Assembly (NCBI GenBank): GCA_965220825.1
Contig: OZ244839.1
Coordinates: 2,480,001-2,544,000, forward strand
Direction: 5' to 3'
Source: G965220825 sp965220825
Lineage (GTDB): Bacteria; Pseudomonadota; Alphaproteobacteria; UBA828
DNA length: 64,000 nucleotides
Positions 46,831 through 55,175 of the stretch are shown one piece after another. Numbering within the stretch: the first letter of the stretch is position 1; every line of letters begins with the position of its first letter. Below the pieces are notes generated by a model, which saw only the letters and a program-made list of their open reading frames with translations, made no database searches and had not been told where the DNA came from. A program made the translations under genes and the position numbers.

Positions 46831-47859
46831 ATGGAAGTCGGGCTCTACGCAAACACCCACGGGCAGTCGTTTCGCGACGACGTGAACATGTTTCTCGCCC
46901 ACACGCCGGTGGAGGAGATGCAGCCCGTGCGCGTCGCGCAGGCGGCGGAGCGCGCCGGCATCCACTCGGTGTGGTATCCGGACCATGTCTGCATGCCGTC
47001 GGATTCCGAGAGCTTCCACACCGCCAACCAGTCCGGCCAGCGCGCCTATCAGCCGCGGCACAACATGCTGGACGCCGCGGTGGTCATGGGCGCCGTCGCG
47101 GTGGAGACGACGACCCTCCGACTCGGCACCAGCGTGCTGATCGCGCCCTACCGGCACCCGCTTTCGGACGCGCGCCAGTTTGCGACGGTGGACCATCTCT
47201 CCGGCGGACGGCTGACGCTCGGCGTCGGTGTCGGCTGGATGGTGGAGGAGTTCGCCGCCGTCGGCATCGACTATGAGGAGCGCAACCGGCGCACCGAGGA
47301 GTGCATCCAGATCTACAAGGCATCCTGGACCGGCGATCTCGCCTCCTTCGACGGGCGCTACTACGCGTTCTCCGATATCTCCATGGATCCGAAGCCGTTG
47401 CAAAAGCCCCATCCGCCCATCGTCTTCGGCGGCAATACGGTGCGCGGCGCACGGCGCGCGGCGCGCTTCTGCGACGGGCTCTACACGCTCTTCCTGGATT
47501 CTCACGCGGAGCCCGAGCGCTTCGCACCCATCCAGGACGAGGTCCGGCGCGAGCTCGAGGCCCGCGGCAAGGCGCCGTCGGACTTCATCATGCAATGCGC
47601 CGCCAGTGCGCGGATCGTGGAGAAGGGCCATCCCGCCTCCGAGGCCAGGCCGCGCCGCATCTGCACCGGAACGGGCGAGCAGATATTGGAGGACCTCGCC
47701 CGTCTTGCCGCCGCCGGCTACGCGCTCACCGTCTGCATGCTCGAATGCCCCTCGGGCGCGCTTGCCGAGATGCTCGATCAGATCGAGCATTTCGGCACCG
47801 AGGTGATCCCGGATGCAAAGGGGATCGCGCCGGCGGGTGGGTGGAGGCCCGTCGTCTGA
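46831..47859 (+). CDS. LLM-class (luciferase-like) flavin/F420-dependent oxidoreductase
   Basis: A 342-residue TIM-barrel oxidoreductase of the bacterial luciferase-like family that uses FMN or coenzyme F420. Typical blocks are RVAQAAERAGIHSVWYPDHV, VETTTLRLGTSVLIAPYRHP, FATVDHLSGGRLTLGVGVGWMVEEF and KPLQKPHPPIVFGG. The pattern is that of the F420-type subfamily common in actinobacteria and in alphaproteobacteria; no F420 synthesis genes are in the window, so the cofactor stays open. GGGAGGCAG precedes the ATG. A second member is at 55654-56622; both may take part in amine or sulfur compound breakdown, which is speculative. Confidence 0.85.
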   Translation: MEVGLYANTHGQSFRDDVNMFLAHTPVEEMQPVRVAQAAERAGIHSVWYPDHVCMPSDSESFHTANQSGQRAYQPRHNMLDAAVVMGAVAVETTTLRLGTSVLIAPYRHPLSDARQFATVDHLSGGRLTLGVGVGWMVEEFAAVGIDYEERNRRTEECIQIYKASWTGDLASFDGRYYAFSDISMDPKPLQKPHPPIVFGGNTVRGARRAARFCDGLYTLFLDSHAEPERFAPIQDEVRRELEARGKAPSDFIMQCAASARIVEKGHPASEARPRRICTGTGEQILEDLARLAAAGYALTVCMLECPSGALAEMLDQIEHFGTEVIPDAKGIAPAGGWRPVV

Positions 47860-47966
47860 GGGTGGAGCGCGGAGCCAAAGGGCTGCGGGCAAGGCCTTGC
47901 CGCCGGTTGAGCGCATTTCTATACTCCGCGCCCGATTTGGAGCGGAGGCAGATCGAAACGAACGCC

Positions 47967-48392
47967 GTGGCGCAGAAGCGAATCAGACTGTCGGCGAAGT
48001 ACCGGCCGTCGAGCAAGGAGGCCTTCATGTCTCCCCGGATGCGGGAATATTTCCGCCGCAAGCTGGAGACGTGGAAGCAGGACATTCTGAGCGAAACGGA
48101 CGCGACCCTCGCGCAACTCAAGTTGGACAGCGGCCACGAGGCCGATCTGGCGGACCGCGCGGCCGTCGAGACCGAGCGGACGGTCCAGCTCCGCACCAGG
48201 GATCGCGCGCGCAAGCTTGTCGCCAAGATCGAGGAGGCGCTTGCCCGTATCGAGGACGGCTCCTACGGCTATTGCGAGGAGACCGCCGAGCCCATCAGCG
48301 TCCGCCGGCTGGAGGCCCGCCCCATTGCGACGCTCGGCGTCGAAGCCCAGGAGCGCCACGAACGCCACGAGCGCACCCACCGGGACGATTGA
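47967..48392 (+). CDS. dksA: RNA polymerase-binding transcription factor DksA, alphaproteobacterial one-cysteine form
   Basis: A 141-residue DksA, which enters the polymerase secondary channel and works with ppGpp in the stringent response. The N-terminus QKRIRLSAKYRPSSKEAFM and the globular FRRKLETWKQDIL match alphaproteobacterial DksA. The coiled-coil tip region (ADLADRAAVETER) has the acidic residues. Of the four zinc cysteines only the first remains (YGYCEETAEPI); the others are Thr, Gly and Ala. This is known in alphaproteobacteria, so it is not a broken gene. The start is GTG 47967; the ATG at residue 25 would cut the conserved N-terminus. Confidence 0.92.
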   Translation: MAQKRIRLSAKYRPSSKEAFMSPRMREYFRRKLETWKQDILSETDATLAQLKLDSGHEADLADRAAVETERTVQLRTRDRARKLVAKIEEALARIEDGSYGYCEETAEPISVRRLEARPIATLGVEAQERHERHERTHRDD

Positions 48393-48423
48393 CGCCGCAG
48401 GCGCGCCCCGCGGCGGACGGGCG

Positions 48424-49776
48424 ATGAGTGCCCGCACGGTCCGTCTCGGCGCGGGCGCGGGCTTCGCGGGCGACCGCTGGGAGCCCGCAGCGGCACTCGC
48501 GGAGCGCGGGAAGCTCGACTATCTCGTCTTCGAATGCCTTGCCGAGCGCACGATCGCCCGCGAAACCCTCGCGCTTCGCAGGGGCTCGGGACCGGGCTAC
48601 AGCCCGGCGCTCGAGGACCGCTTCCGGGCGGTCTTCCGGGCCTGCGACGACCGCGGCGTGCGGGTGGTCACCAATATGGGCGCGGCCGATCCCGCGGCGG
48701 CGGCCCGCAAGGCCAGCGAGATCGCGGCAGATCTGGGGCTCCGGGATACGCGCTGCGCCGTCCTCCTCGGAGACGATGTGCGGAAGGCCGTGGCCGACCG
48801 GCCCGGACTTGCGCTGATAGAGAGCGGCGAGCCCCTCGAAAGCGTGCTGCCGCGCATGGCCTCCGCCAACGCCTATCTCGGGGCGGACTCCGTGCAATGC
48901 GCGCTGGAGACCGGCGCACCGGTGGTGGTGACCGGGCGGGTGGCCGACCCATCGCTCTTCGTCGGCCCGCTGCTCCATTCCTTCGGCTGGTCCTACGGCG
49001 ACTATGGGCGGCTGGCTCAAGCAACGACCGCGGGGCATCTTCTGGAATGCGCGGGCCAGGTGACGGGCGGCTATTTCGCCGACCCGGGGGTGAAGGACGT
49101 ACCCGCGCTTGCGCGTCTCGGCTTTCCCTTTGCCGATGTGACGGCGGACGGCGGCGTGACCATCGGCAAGCTCCCCGATACGGGCGGGCGGGTGGACGCC
49201 GCCACCTGCACGGAGCAGCTTCTCTACGAAGTGGAAGATCCGGCGGCTTATGTCACGCCCGATTGCGTGCTGGATCTCAGCGGCGCGTCCCTGGTCGAAG
49301 AGGGGCCCGACAGGGTCTCGGTGCGGGGCGCGCGGGCGGGGCCGCGGACTGTCACCTACAAGGTGGCCGTCGGTTATTTCGACGGCTATCTCGGCGATGG
49401 TCAGCTTTCCTATGGCGGGCCGGGCGCCGTCGCCCGGGCACGACTTGCCGGCGAGGTCGTGATGGAACGCCTGCGGCTCCGGGGCTTCGCCTACGATACG
49501 CTCGAAGCCTCGCTCATCGGTTTCGACAGCCTGCACGGGCCGCCATCCGCCGGCTGCCCCGATCCGCCGGAGGTGCGGCTCCGCGTCGCCGGACGCACGG
49601 CCGACCGCAAGGCGGCGGAGGCGGTGGGCTGGGAGGTCGCGGCTCTCTACACCAACGGGCCGGCCGGTGGTGCCGGGGATTCTTCGTCGGTGCGGGAAAT
49701 TCTCGCCGTGCAGTCCGTGATGCTGCCCCGTGCGCTCGTCCAGCCGCGGGTGGAAGTCGTGGACGCCCTGTCATGA
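48424..49776 (+). CDS. AtuA-family (acyclic terpene utilisation, DUF1446) protein
   Basis: A 450-residue AtuA-family protein. In Pseudomonas the founding member belongs to the citronellol/geraniol degradation cluster; its reaction is not established, and most homologues sit in other acyl-CoA or amino-acid clusters. Seen motifs are VRLGAGAGFAGDRWEPAA, DYLVFECLAERT, GAPVVVTGRVADPSLF and SLIGFDSLHGP. No carboxylase or acyl-CoA dehydrogenase genes of the terpene pathway lie nearby, so terpene use is not supported here. The small partner gene overlaps its stop by four bases. Confidence 0.85.
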   Translation: MSARTVRLGAGAGFAGDRWEPAAALAERGKLDYLVFECLAERTIARETLALRRGSGPGYSPALEDRFRAVFRACDDRGVRVVTNMGAADPAAAARKASEIAADLGLRDTRCAVLLGDDVRKAVADRPGLALIESGEPLESVLPRMASANAYLGADSVQCALETGAPVVVTGRVADPSLFVGPLLHSFGWSYGDYGRLAQATTAGHLLECAGQVTGGYFADPGVKDVPALARLGFPFADVTADGGVTIGKLPDTGGRVDAATCTEQLLYEVEDPAAYVTPDCVLDLSGASLVEEGPDRVSVRGARAGPRTVTYKVAVGYFDGYLGDGQLSYGGPGAVARARLAGEVVMERLRLRGFAYDTLEASLIGFDSLHGPPSAGCPDPPEVRLRVAGRTADRKAAEAVGWEVAALYTNGPAGGAGDSSSVREILAVQSVMLPRALVQPRVEVVDALS

Positions 49777-50099
49777 CGACCGTGGGCGATCTCGCCCATG
49801 CAAGGGCGGGTGACAAGGGGCATGCGGTCAATATCGCGGTGATCGCCTGGGACGGCGCAGGGTATGAGCGCCTGCTGCGGGAGCTGGACGAGGCGCGTGT
49901 CGCCGCCGCTTTCGCGCCGCTCGCCGACGGCCCGGTGCGCCGCTATGCGCTGCCGCGGCTCAGGGCGCTCAACTTCGTGATCCATTGCGTAAGGGGCGGC
50001 GGCGTGACGGCGACGGCGGCGCTCGATATTCACGGCAAGAGTCTCTCCTCCCATATGCTGGCGATCCCGCTGCCCGGAAACCGACCGGAGGCGCCGTAG
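49773..50099 (+). CDS. AtuA-associated small protein (ferredoxin-fold domain)
   Basis: A 108-residue protein that in many genomes is fused to, or follows, AtuA-family proteins. The conserved features are an N-terminal LAHARAGDKGHAVNIAVIAW and LNFVIHCVRGGGVTATAALD, ending in GKSLSSHMLAIPL. Coupling by ATGA to the AtuA gene says the two proteins work together, probably as subunits. Function unknown. Confidence 0.8.
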   Translation: MTTVGDLAHARAGDKGHAVNIAVIAWDGAGYERLLRELDEARVAAAFAPLADGPVRRYALPRLRALNFVIHCVRGGGVTATAALDIHGKSLSSHMLAIPLPGNRPEAP

Positions 50100-50253
50100 A
50101 ACGGCCGGGCTTGTCGAGCACGGTATCGTCATGGCCGACAAGGCGCTCGGACCGCCCCTGGCCTCCCGAAGCGGTGTCTTTTTTAGGGGCGCGGGTCTAT
50201 CGTGTGTGGAGGGAAGCCCGCCGCGGCGAGCGGCACCAGGCGAGGAGAGCAGA

Positions 50254-51153
50254 ATGAACGCAAGCGAGAAGCGCGCGGCGCTCGCGTCCGCGATCAAGCA
50301 AGGCCGGTTCGTCGTCGCGCCCGGCGTCTATGACATGATTTCCGCGAAACTCGCCGACGGCATCGGGTTCGAGGCGCTCTACATGACGGGCTATGGCGTC
50401 GCGGCGTCCCATCTCGGCCTGCCCGATGCCGGCATCGCCACCTTCACGGACATGGTTGGCCGCGTGCGCACCATTGCCGACGGCACGCGGACGCCCTTGA
50501 TCTGCGATGCGGACACGGGCTTCGGCGGTCTCTTGAACGTCCGCCATACGGTGCGCGGCTATGAGGACGCGGGCTGCGCCGCCATCCAGCTCGAGGATCA
50601 GGAGACACCCAAGAAGTGCGGCCATACGCCCGGGCGGCGGGTGGTCCCGGTCGAGGACATGGTGGAGAAGGTGCGGGTCGCCGCGGAAGCGCGGCGCGAT
50701 CCGAACTTCCTGATCGTCGCGCGGACGGATTCTCGCACCAGCCTCGGCCTCGACGAGGCGGTGGCGCGCGGCCGCGCGTATGGCGAGGCCGGCGCCGATG
50801 TGGTCTTCATCGAGGCGCCGGAGAGCGCGGACGAACTCACCCGCATCGGCCGCGAAATCCAGAAGCCGCTGCTCGCCAACATGGTGGACAGCGGCAAGAC
50901 TCCCATTGTTGCGGCGGATCGGTTGCAGGCACTGGGCTTTGCCGTCGCGATCTATCCCGCCATCGGCATGCTGCCGGCCGCGGGCTCCATGAAGCGGGCT
51001 TTCGAAACCCTGCTGCGGGACGGCTCCACCGCGAATGTGGATGCGCCCATGATTCCCCTCTCGGAGATGCACGCGCTCATGGGCTTCGAGGACGTTTGGT
51101 CCTTCGAGCGCCGCTGGGCACGGGACGATCCCAGGGCGGAAGCCGCGGAGTAG
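50254..51153 (+). CDS. Isocitrate lyase/PEP mutase superfamily enzyme (2-methylisocitrate or dimethylmalate lyase-like)
   Basis: A 299-residue TIM-barrel enzyme of the ICL/PEP mutase superfamily, which makes or breaks C-C or P-C bonds next to a carboxylate using Mg. DADTGFGG and IQLEDQETPKKCGH give the metal-binding Asp/Glu and the catalytic Cys in KKCGH. That motif separates lyases (methylisocitrate, dimethylmalate, isocitrate) from the phosphonate mutases. YDMISAKLADGIGFEALYMTG is the usual N-terminus. CGAGGAGAG lies before ATG 50254. No prpC or prpD is nearby, so the 2-methylcitrate cycle is only one option. The dispersed repeat starts 22 bases after the stop. Confidence 0.85.
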   Translation: MNASEKRAALASAIKQGRFVVAPGVYDMISAKLADGIGFEALYMTGYGVAASHLGLPDAGIATFTDMVGRVRTIADGTRTPLICDADTGFGGLLNVRHTVRGYEDAGCAAIQLEDQETPKKCGHTPGRRVVPVEDMVEKVRVAAEARRDPNFLIVARTDSRTSLGLDEAVARGRAYGEAGADVVFIEAPESADELTRIGREIQKPLLANMVDSGKTPIVAADRLQALGFAVAIYPAIGMLPAAGSMKRAFETLLRDGSTANVDAPMIPLSEMHALMGFEDVWSFERRWARDDPRAEAAE

Positions 51154-51174
51154 CGCGCAGTTCGGAGCACAATC

Positions 51175-51451
51175 TGTGCAAGTTCAGACCGATGTGAGAC
51201 GCGGCTCTTGAAACGAGGTTGAGAGTCTCCGAAGCGGTTGATGGACACATCAACATCAAGAAAACCATCATCATAGGTTTGGTGCGCGGGTCTCCAGGCC
51301 CGCATGTTTTTGTTTTCGAGGAGAAGAAAAATGCGGGCCTCAAGACCCGCGCACCAAAAAAGGGGCAGCTGGCGGACGAACCCCGGTGGAATGTCTTGCC
51401 AACCTGACGGCCCAAGAAACCCCGGCGTCTCAAACGTCCTGAACGAGGACA
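51175..51451 (+). repeat. Dispersed intergenic repeat, copy 2
   Basis: A second copy (about 277 bp) of the repeat at 13717-14038, in the same orientation. It shares the same modules from TGTGCAAGTTC to ACGTCCTGAACGA, with scattered substitutions. About 40 bases between GGGGCAG and GCCAACC in copy 1 are missing. In place of the outer hairpin of copy 1 it has a different perfect 7-bp hairpin, GTTGATG (51237-51243), loop GACA, CATCAAC (51248-51254), at the matching position. It fills most of the gap between the lyase-family gene and icd. No transposase and no target duplication were found. Confidence 0.9.
51281..51355. repeat. Long hairpin-forming inverted repeat inside repeat copy 2
   Basis: The left arm (51281-51312) begins GGTGCGCGGGTCTCCAGG and ends in TGTTTTTG. 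The right arm (51327-51355) is complementary except for two adjacent bases (CC against TG in the arm centre). The loop contains GAGGAGAAG. A-runs follow the right arm on the plus strand. Confidence 0.88.
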
Positions 51452-51456
51452 CGACC

Positions 51457-51484
51457 TTGACCGCTTTAGCGCGGCTGTTATGGT
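51457..51484 (+). promoter_or_regulatory. Candidate promoter of icd
   Basis: TTGACC (51457-51462), a 16-base spacer and TATGGT (51479-51484). It begins six bases after the end of repeat copy 2 and would give a leader of about 50 bases before ATG 51542. Confidence 0.55.
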
Positions 51485-51541
51485 GCGCGCGGCTCAGGCG
51501 CCCGGCCGGCGCACCGCCCCCACCGCAGGTTGGAGACGAGT

Positions 51542-52756
51542 ATGGCGAAGATCGAGGTCGCCAACCCGATCGTCGAGATCGACGGCGACGAGATGACCCG
51601 AATTATCTGGGCGTGGATCAAGGAACAGCTGATCCTGCCCTATCTCAACGTGGAACTGCGCTATTTCGACCTGGGTATCGAGCACCGGGACGAAACCGAC
51701 GACCAGGTGACCATCGACTGCGCCGAAGCGATCAAGGAGGTGGGGGTCGGCGTGAAATGCGCGACCATCACGCCGGACGAGGCCCGCGTCGAGGAGTTCG
51801 GCCTCAAGAAGATGTGGCGCTCGCCCAACGGCACCATCCGCAACATTGTGGGCGGCACGGTCTTCCGCGAGCCGATCGTCTGCCGCAACGTGCCGCGTAT
51901 CGTCCCCGGCTGGGAGCAGCCCATCGTCATCGGCCGGCACGCCTTCGGCGATCAGTACCGGGCGACGGACTTCGTGGTGCCGGGCAAGGGCCGGCTCTCG
52001 GTGCGCTTCGAGCCCGAGGACGGCGGCGAGGCCATCGAGCACGAGGTGTTCGACTTCCCCGGCGGCGGCGTGGCGCTTGCCATGTACAATCTGGACGATT
52101 CGATTCGGGATTTCGCCCGCGCCTGCATGAACTACGGGCTGGAGCGCGGCTGGCCGGTCTATCTTTCCACCAAGAACACCATCCTCAAGGCCTATGACGG
52201 GCGCTTCAAGGACCTCTTCCAGGAGGTGTTCGACGCCGAGTTCAAGGCGCGCTTCGACGCCGCCGGCATCGACTACGAGCACCGGCTGATCGACGACATG
52301 GTGGCCGTCGCGCTGAAGTGGAAGGGCGCCTTCGTCTGGGCCTGCAAGAACTATGACGGCGACGTGCAGTCGGACACGGTGGCGCAGGGCTTCGGCTCGC
52401 TCGGGCTGATGACCTCGGTCCTGATGTCGCCGGACGGCCGGACGGCCGAGGCCGAGGCCGCCCACGGCACGGTGACGCGCCACTATCGCGCCTGGCAGCG
52501 GGGCGAGGAGACGTCCACCAATCCCATCGCCTCCATCTTCGCCTGGACCCGGGGCCTCAAGCACCGTGCGCGGCTCGATGGAAACGACGCCCTTGCCCGT
52601 TTTGCCGATACGCTGGAGCGCTGCTGCATCGACGCCGTGGAAGCGGGCGAGATGACCAAGGATCTCGCCATTCTGATCGGCCCCGACCAGGGCTGGCTCA
52701 ACTCCAAGGATTTTCTGGACGCCATCGACCGCCGGTTGCGGACGGCGATGAACTGA
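51542..52756 (+). CDS. icd: NADP-dependent isocitrate dehydrogenase
   Basis: A 404-residue isocitrate dehydrogenase of the eukaryote-like type II class found in alphaproteobacteria; it oxidises isocitrate to 2-oxoglutarate in the TCA cycle. MAKIEVANPIVEIDGDEMTR is the class N-terminus. KKMWRSPNGTIRNIVGGT binds isocitrate, DDMVAVALKWKGAFVWACKN carries metal-site Asp residues, and EAAHGTVTRHY binds NADP. GGAGACGAG lies before ATG 51542. It is convergent with the DUF3501 gene, with 15 bases between stops. Confidence 0.96.
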   Translation: MAKIEVANPIVEIDGDEMTRIIWAWIKEQLILPYLNVELRYFDLGIEHRDETDDQVTIDCAEAIKEVGVGVKCATITPDEARVEEFGLKKMWRSPNGTIRNIVGGTVFREPIVCRNVPRIVPGWEQPIVIGRHAFGDQYRATDFVVPGKGRLSVRFEPEDGGEAIEHEVFDFPGGGVALAMYNLDDSIRDFARACMNYGLERGWPVYLSTKNTILKAYDGRFKDLFQEVFDAEFKARFDAAGIDYEHRLIDDMVAVALKWKGAFVWACKNYDGDVQSDTVAQGFGSLGLMTSVLMSPDGRTAEAEAAHGTVTRHYRAWQRGEETSTNPIASIFAWTRGLKHRARLDGNDALARFADTLERCCIDAVEAGEMTKDLAILIGPDQGWLNSKDFLDAIDRRLRTAMN

Positions 52757-52771
52757 GCGGGGCGGGTGGCG

Positions 52772-53383
52772 TCAGCCCCCGTTCATCCCCGGCTCGTCCA
52801 GATCTTCGGCGAGCGCCGCCCGGGTCTCCTCCGATAGGATCGCGAGATGGCCGTAGGCCGGATGATCGGTGCCGAGGACGACCCTCGCGCCGGGCGTCCG
52901 CATATGGCGGATATGCGCCGGCGAAAGGGGAAAGCGCAGGAAGTGGATGGAGGAGGTCTTGCCGTCCTCCGTCGTGCGCGCGACCTCGTCTTCGATGGGC
53001 TCCGCCGCCGCCGTGCTCTCGCCAAGCTGCAGACGCACCGCGGTCTCGATACCGGCCAGGCGGTAGAGTTCGCGCGCACGGCGCACCGGGTCGTCGATCT
53101 CGATCATCATGGTTGCGGTGAGCTCTCGCCCCCGCGGGATCAAGGGGTTGTAGGCCTCGAGCTCGCCCGCGATCTGCGCCTCGCCGCCTTGCTCGATATG
53201 GAGCATTTCGTGGACCTGCATCCACATGGTCTCGAAGCACTCGAAATGAAAGGTGACGAAGGGGCCGACGGCGAGCCGGCGATGCCGCTTGATCTCCACC
53301 AGCGCCGCGCGCTTCTCGTGGCGCACGCGGGCATAGGCCGCCATGTCCATGACGTCCGCCCGTTCCAGGGTGCGGCGAGTCAT
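52772..53383 (-). CDS. DUF3501 family protein
   Basis: A 203-residue cytosolic protein of the DUF3501 family; no function is established. Recognisable blocks are RVRHEKRAALVEIKRHRRLAVGP, FHFECFETMWMQVHEMLHIE and LEAYNPLIPRGRELTATMMIE. Histidines in HEMLHIE might bind a metal, which is a guess. It overlaps the stop of the iron-sulfur CCG protein gene by four bases (ATGA). In other proteobacteria DUF3501 genes are typically next to this same iron-sulfur protein and rubrerythrin-like genes, suggesting redox or peroxide defence; no rubrerythrin is in this window. Confidence 0.85.
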   Translation of the reverse strand: MTRRTLERADVMDMAAYARVRHEKRAALVEIKRHRRLAVGPFVTFHFECFETMWMQVHEMLHIEQGGEAQIAGELEAYNPLIPRGRELTATMMIEIDDPVRRARELYRLAGIETAVRLQLGESTAAAEPIEDEVARTTEDGKTSSIHFLRFPLSPAHIRHMRTPGARVVLGTDHPAYGHLAILSEETRAALAEDLDEPGMNGG

Positions 53384-54762
53384 CCTGCGGTCCCGGACCC
53401 GGCAGGCTGCACGAGCCCATAGGCCTGCGCGAGCAGCTCGATGGGGTGGTGGGCGCGGGCCGGCCGGGTGCCGGAGCCTTTCTCCGTATCGCCGGCCGCC
53501 AAGCGCTCCATGCCGTTCAGGATGTGGGCGCCGGCGAGCGGGCATTCGGAAGCGAGGAAGGAGCGTTCCGCCTCCAGTGCCTTGCGTGCCACGGGCCGGC
53601 CCACCTTGATCGCCGTCTCGTGGAAGTCCTTCGTCACGCCGATGGAGCCGCCATGGCCCGAGCAGCGCTCGATGAGGGTAAGTTCGGTATCCGGCAGGAG
53701 CGCCAGCATGTCCGCCGACTTGCGTCCGATGTTCTGCGCTCGTTCGTGGCACGGCAGGTGGAGCGCAACGCCGCCCGGAAGCGGTGCAAGCCCGTCCGCC
53801 AGGCCTTCGTTCCGCGCAAGGCCCACCATATATTCGCAAATGTCGCTGCTGTGCTCGGCAAGGCGTTTGACGGACTCGTCCTCGGGCAGGATCAACGGCC
53901 ATTCGAGTTTCAGCATGAGGGCGCAGCTCGCGACCAGCGAGACGATCTCGTAGCCGCGGTCGATCCACGTACCGAGAGCCTTGGCGACGGCCTGTGCCTT
54001 TCCGGCGACCCGCTCGATATCGCCTTCCTCCAGCTGCGGCATGCCGCAGCACTCCGGGTAGACGACCACCGTCTCCACGCCGTTTTTCGCCAAGACGGCA
54101 CGCGCGGCCTCGCCGATCTCGGGCCGGTTGTAGTTGGCGAAGCAGGTGGCGTAGATCGCGACGCGGCGGCCGAAGCCCGGCGCGTCGCGATTGGCCGGCG
54201 GTGCGTCCTCAGCCGCGCGGCGCTCCAGGGTACGGCGGTGGTAGGGGGGAAGCGGGGCGTCCCGGTGGATTCCGGCGGCGGCCTCCAGCACGCGGCGCGT
54301 CGGACGGTTCTCACGCTTCGAGCCCCAGTTGGCGAGCGGTGCCAGCGGCGCCGCCAGCCTGCCGTTGCGGTCGGTCTCGGCGAGGCGGCGGGATGCGCGG
54401 GTGTGGCGCTTCCCCTCCCGCCGGTCGGCCGCGCGGTAGCGCAGCATGAGATGGGGGAAGTCCACATCCCACTCATGGGGCGGGGTATAGGGGCACATGG
54501 TCATGAAGCACATGTCGCAGAGCGTGCAGGCGTCCACCACCTGTTTGAAACCCGCGGAATCGACGGAGTCCAGCTCGCCCGTCTCCGAATCGTCGATCAG
54601 GTCGAAGAGGCGCGGAAAGGTATCGCACAGATTGAAACAGCGCCGGCAGCCATGGCAGATGTCGAAGACCCGGCGCATTTCCCGGTCCAGGGGCTCGCGC
54701 GCGTAGAAGGCCTCGCTACGCCAGTCTATGGGGTGTCGAAAGGGCGCACCCTCGTCGGTCAT
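53380..54762 (-). CDS. Iron-sulfur CCG-domain oxidoreductase subunit (GlpC/heterodisulfide reductase-like)
   Basis: A 460-residue protein with two 4Fe-4S motifs at the N-terminus (CHGCRRCFNLC and CTLCDMCFMTMC, residues about 34-90), then two CCG-type domains. The first CCG domain has VYPECCGMP; the second includes LHLPCHERAQNI and ASECPLAGAHI. This is the layout of GlpC, the membrane-anchoring electron-transfer subunit of glycerol-3-phosphate dehydrogenase, and of HdrB/D-type proteins. No GlpA or GlpB is nearby, so its electron partner is unknown. The start is set at ATG 54762 (MTDEGAPFRHP); a longer frame adds 42 unlikely residues that overlap the zinc-ribbon gene. Confidence 0.88.
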   Translation of the reverse strand: MTDEGAPFRHPIDWRSEAFYAREPLDREMRRVFDICHGCRRCFNLCDTFPRLFDLIDDSETGELDSVDSAGFKQVVDACTLCDMCFMTMCPYTPPHEWDVDFPHLMLRYRAADRREGKRHTRASRRLAETDRNGRLAAPLAPLANWGSKRENRPTRRVLEAAAGIHRDAPLPPYHRRTLERRAAEDAPPANRDAPGFGRRVAIYATCFANYNRPEIGEAARAVLAKNGVETVVVYPECCGMPQLEEGDIERVAGKAQAVAKALGTWIDRGYEIVSLVASCALMLKLEWPLILPEDESVKRLAEHSSDICEYMVGLARNEGLADGLAPLPGGVALHLPCHERAQNIGRKSADMLALLPDTELTLIERCSGHGGSIGVTKDFHETAIKVGRPVARKALEAERSFLASECPLAGAHILNGMERLAAGDTEKGSGTRPARAHHPIELLAQAYGLVQPAGSGTAG

Positions 54763-54775
54763 GGCCGTTCTGGGG

Positions 54776-54988
54776 CTATCGGCAGGTGCCGCAGAGGCGA
54801 TTTCCGGGGCCCGCGCTCTCGAAGACGCGGCCGCACCGCAGGCAGGCGCGCTTGCGTTCCTGCGCCTCCAGGCGGTCCAGCTCCGCAAGCTCGTCGGAAA
54901 GGGAAATCATGCCGGGACCACGATCCACATTCCGGGCGGCTTCGCGCCGCGCATCCCACTTGGTCCGTCTTTGAGTCGCGAGAGTCAT
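54776..54988 (-). CDS. Small zinc-ribbon protein
   Basis: A protein of up to 70 residues. The C-terminal half is CLRCGRVFESAGPGNRLCGTC, two CxxC knuckles that should bind one zinc or iron. The N-terminal half is polar and helical (SLSDELAELDRLEAQERKRA). Short proteins with this CxxCG-type ending are widespread and unannotated in alphaproteobacteria. ATG 54988 is used; ATG 54910 is an alternative that keeps the whole cysteine domain. It ends 13 bases before the start of the iron-sulfur CCG gene and is probably in its operon. Confidence 0.65.
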   Translation of the reverse strand: MTLATQRRTKWDARREAARNVDRGPGMISLSDELAELDRLEAQERKRACLRCGRVFESAGPGNRLCGTCR

Positions 54989-55175
54989 TGCCGCTCGGTG
55001 TATCTCCCCGGAGGCCTTGTGCGGCCCCCCTTCCTTTCGACCGATGATAACCCATCCCGGCGCGATTTCTAAGCCATTTCTTCACGATACGGCCATTCGA
55101 GCCCCCTGTTTCAGCCCTTTCGCCGGGTTGCGACTCATGGGATAAGGGCAGCAAGGTCGGAACGAGGAGCAGCCC

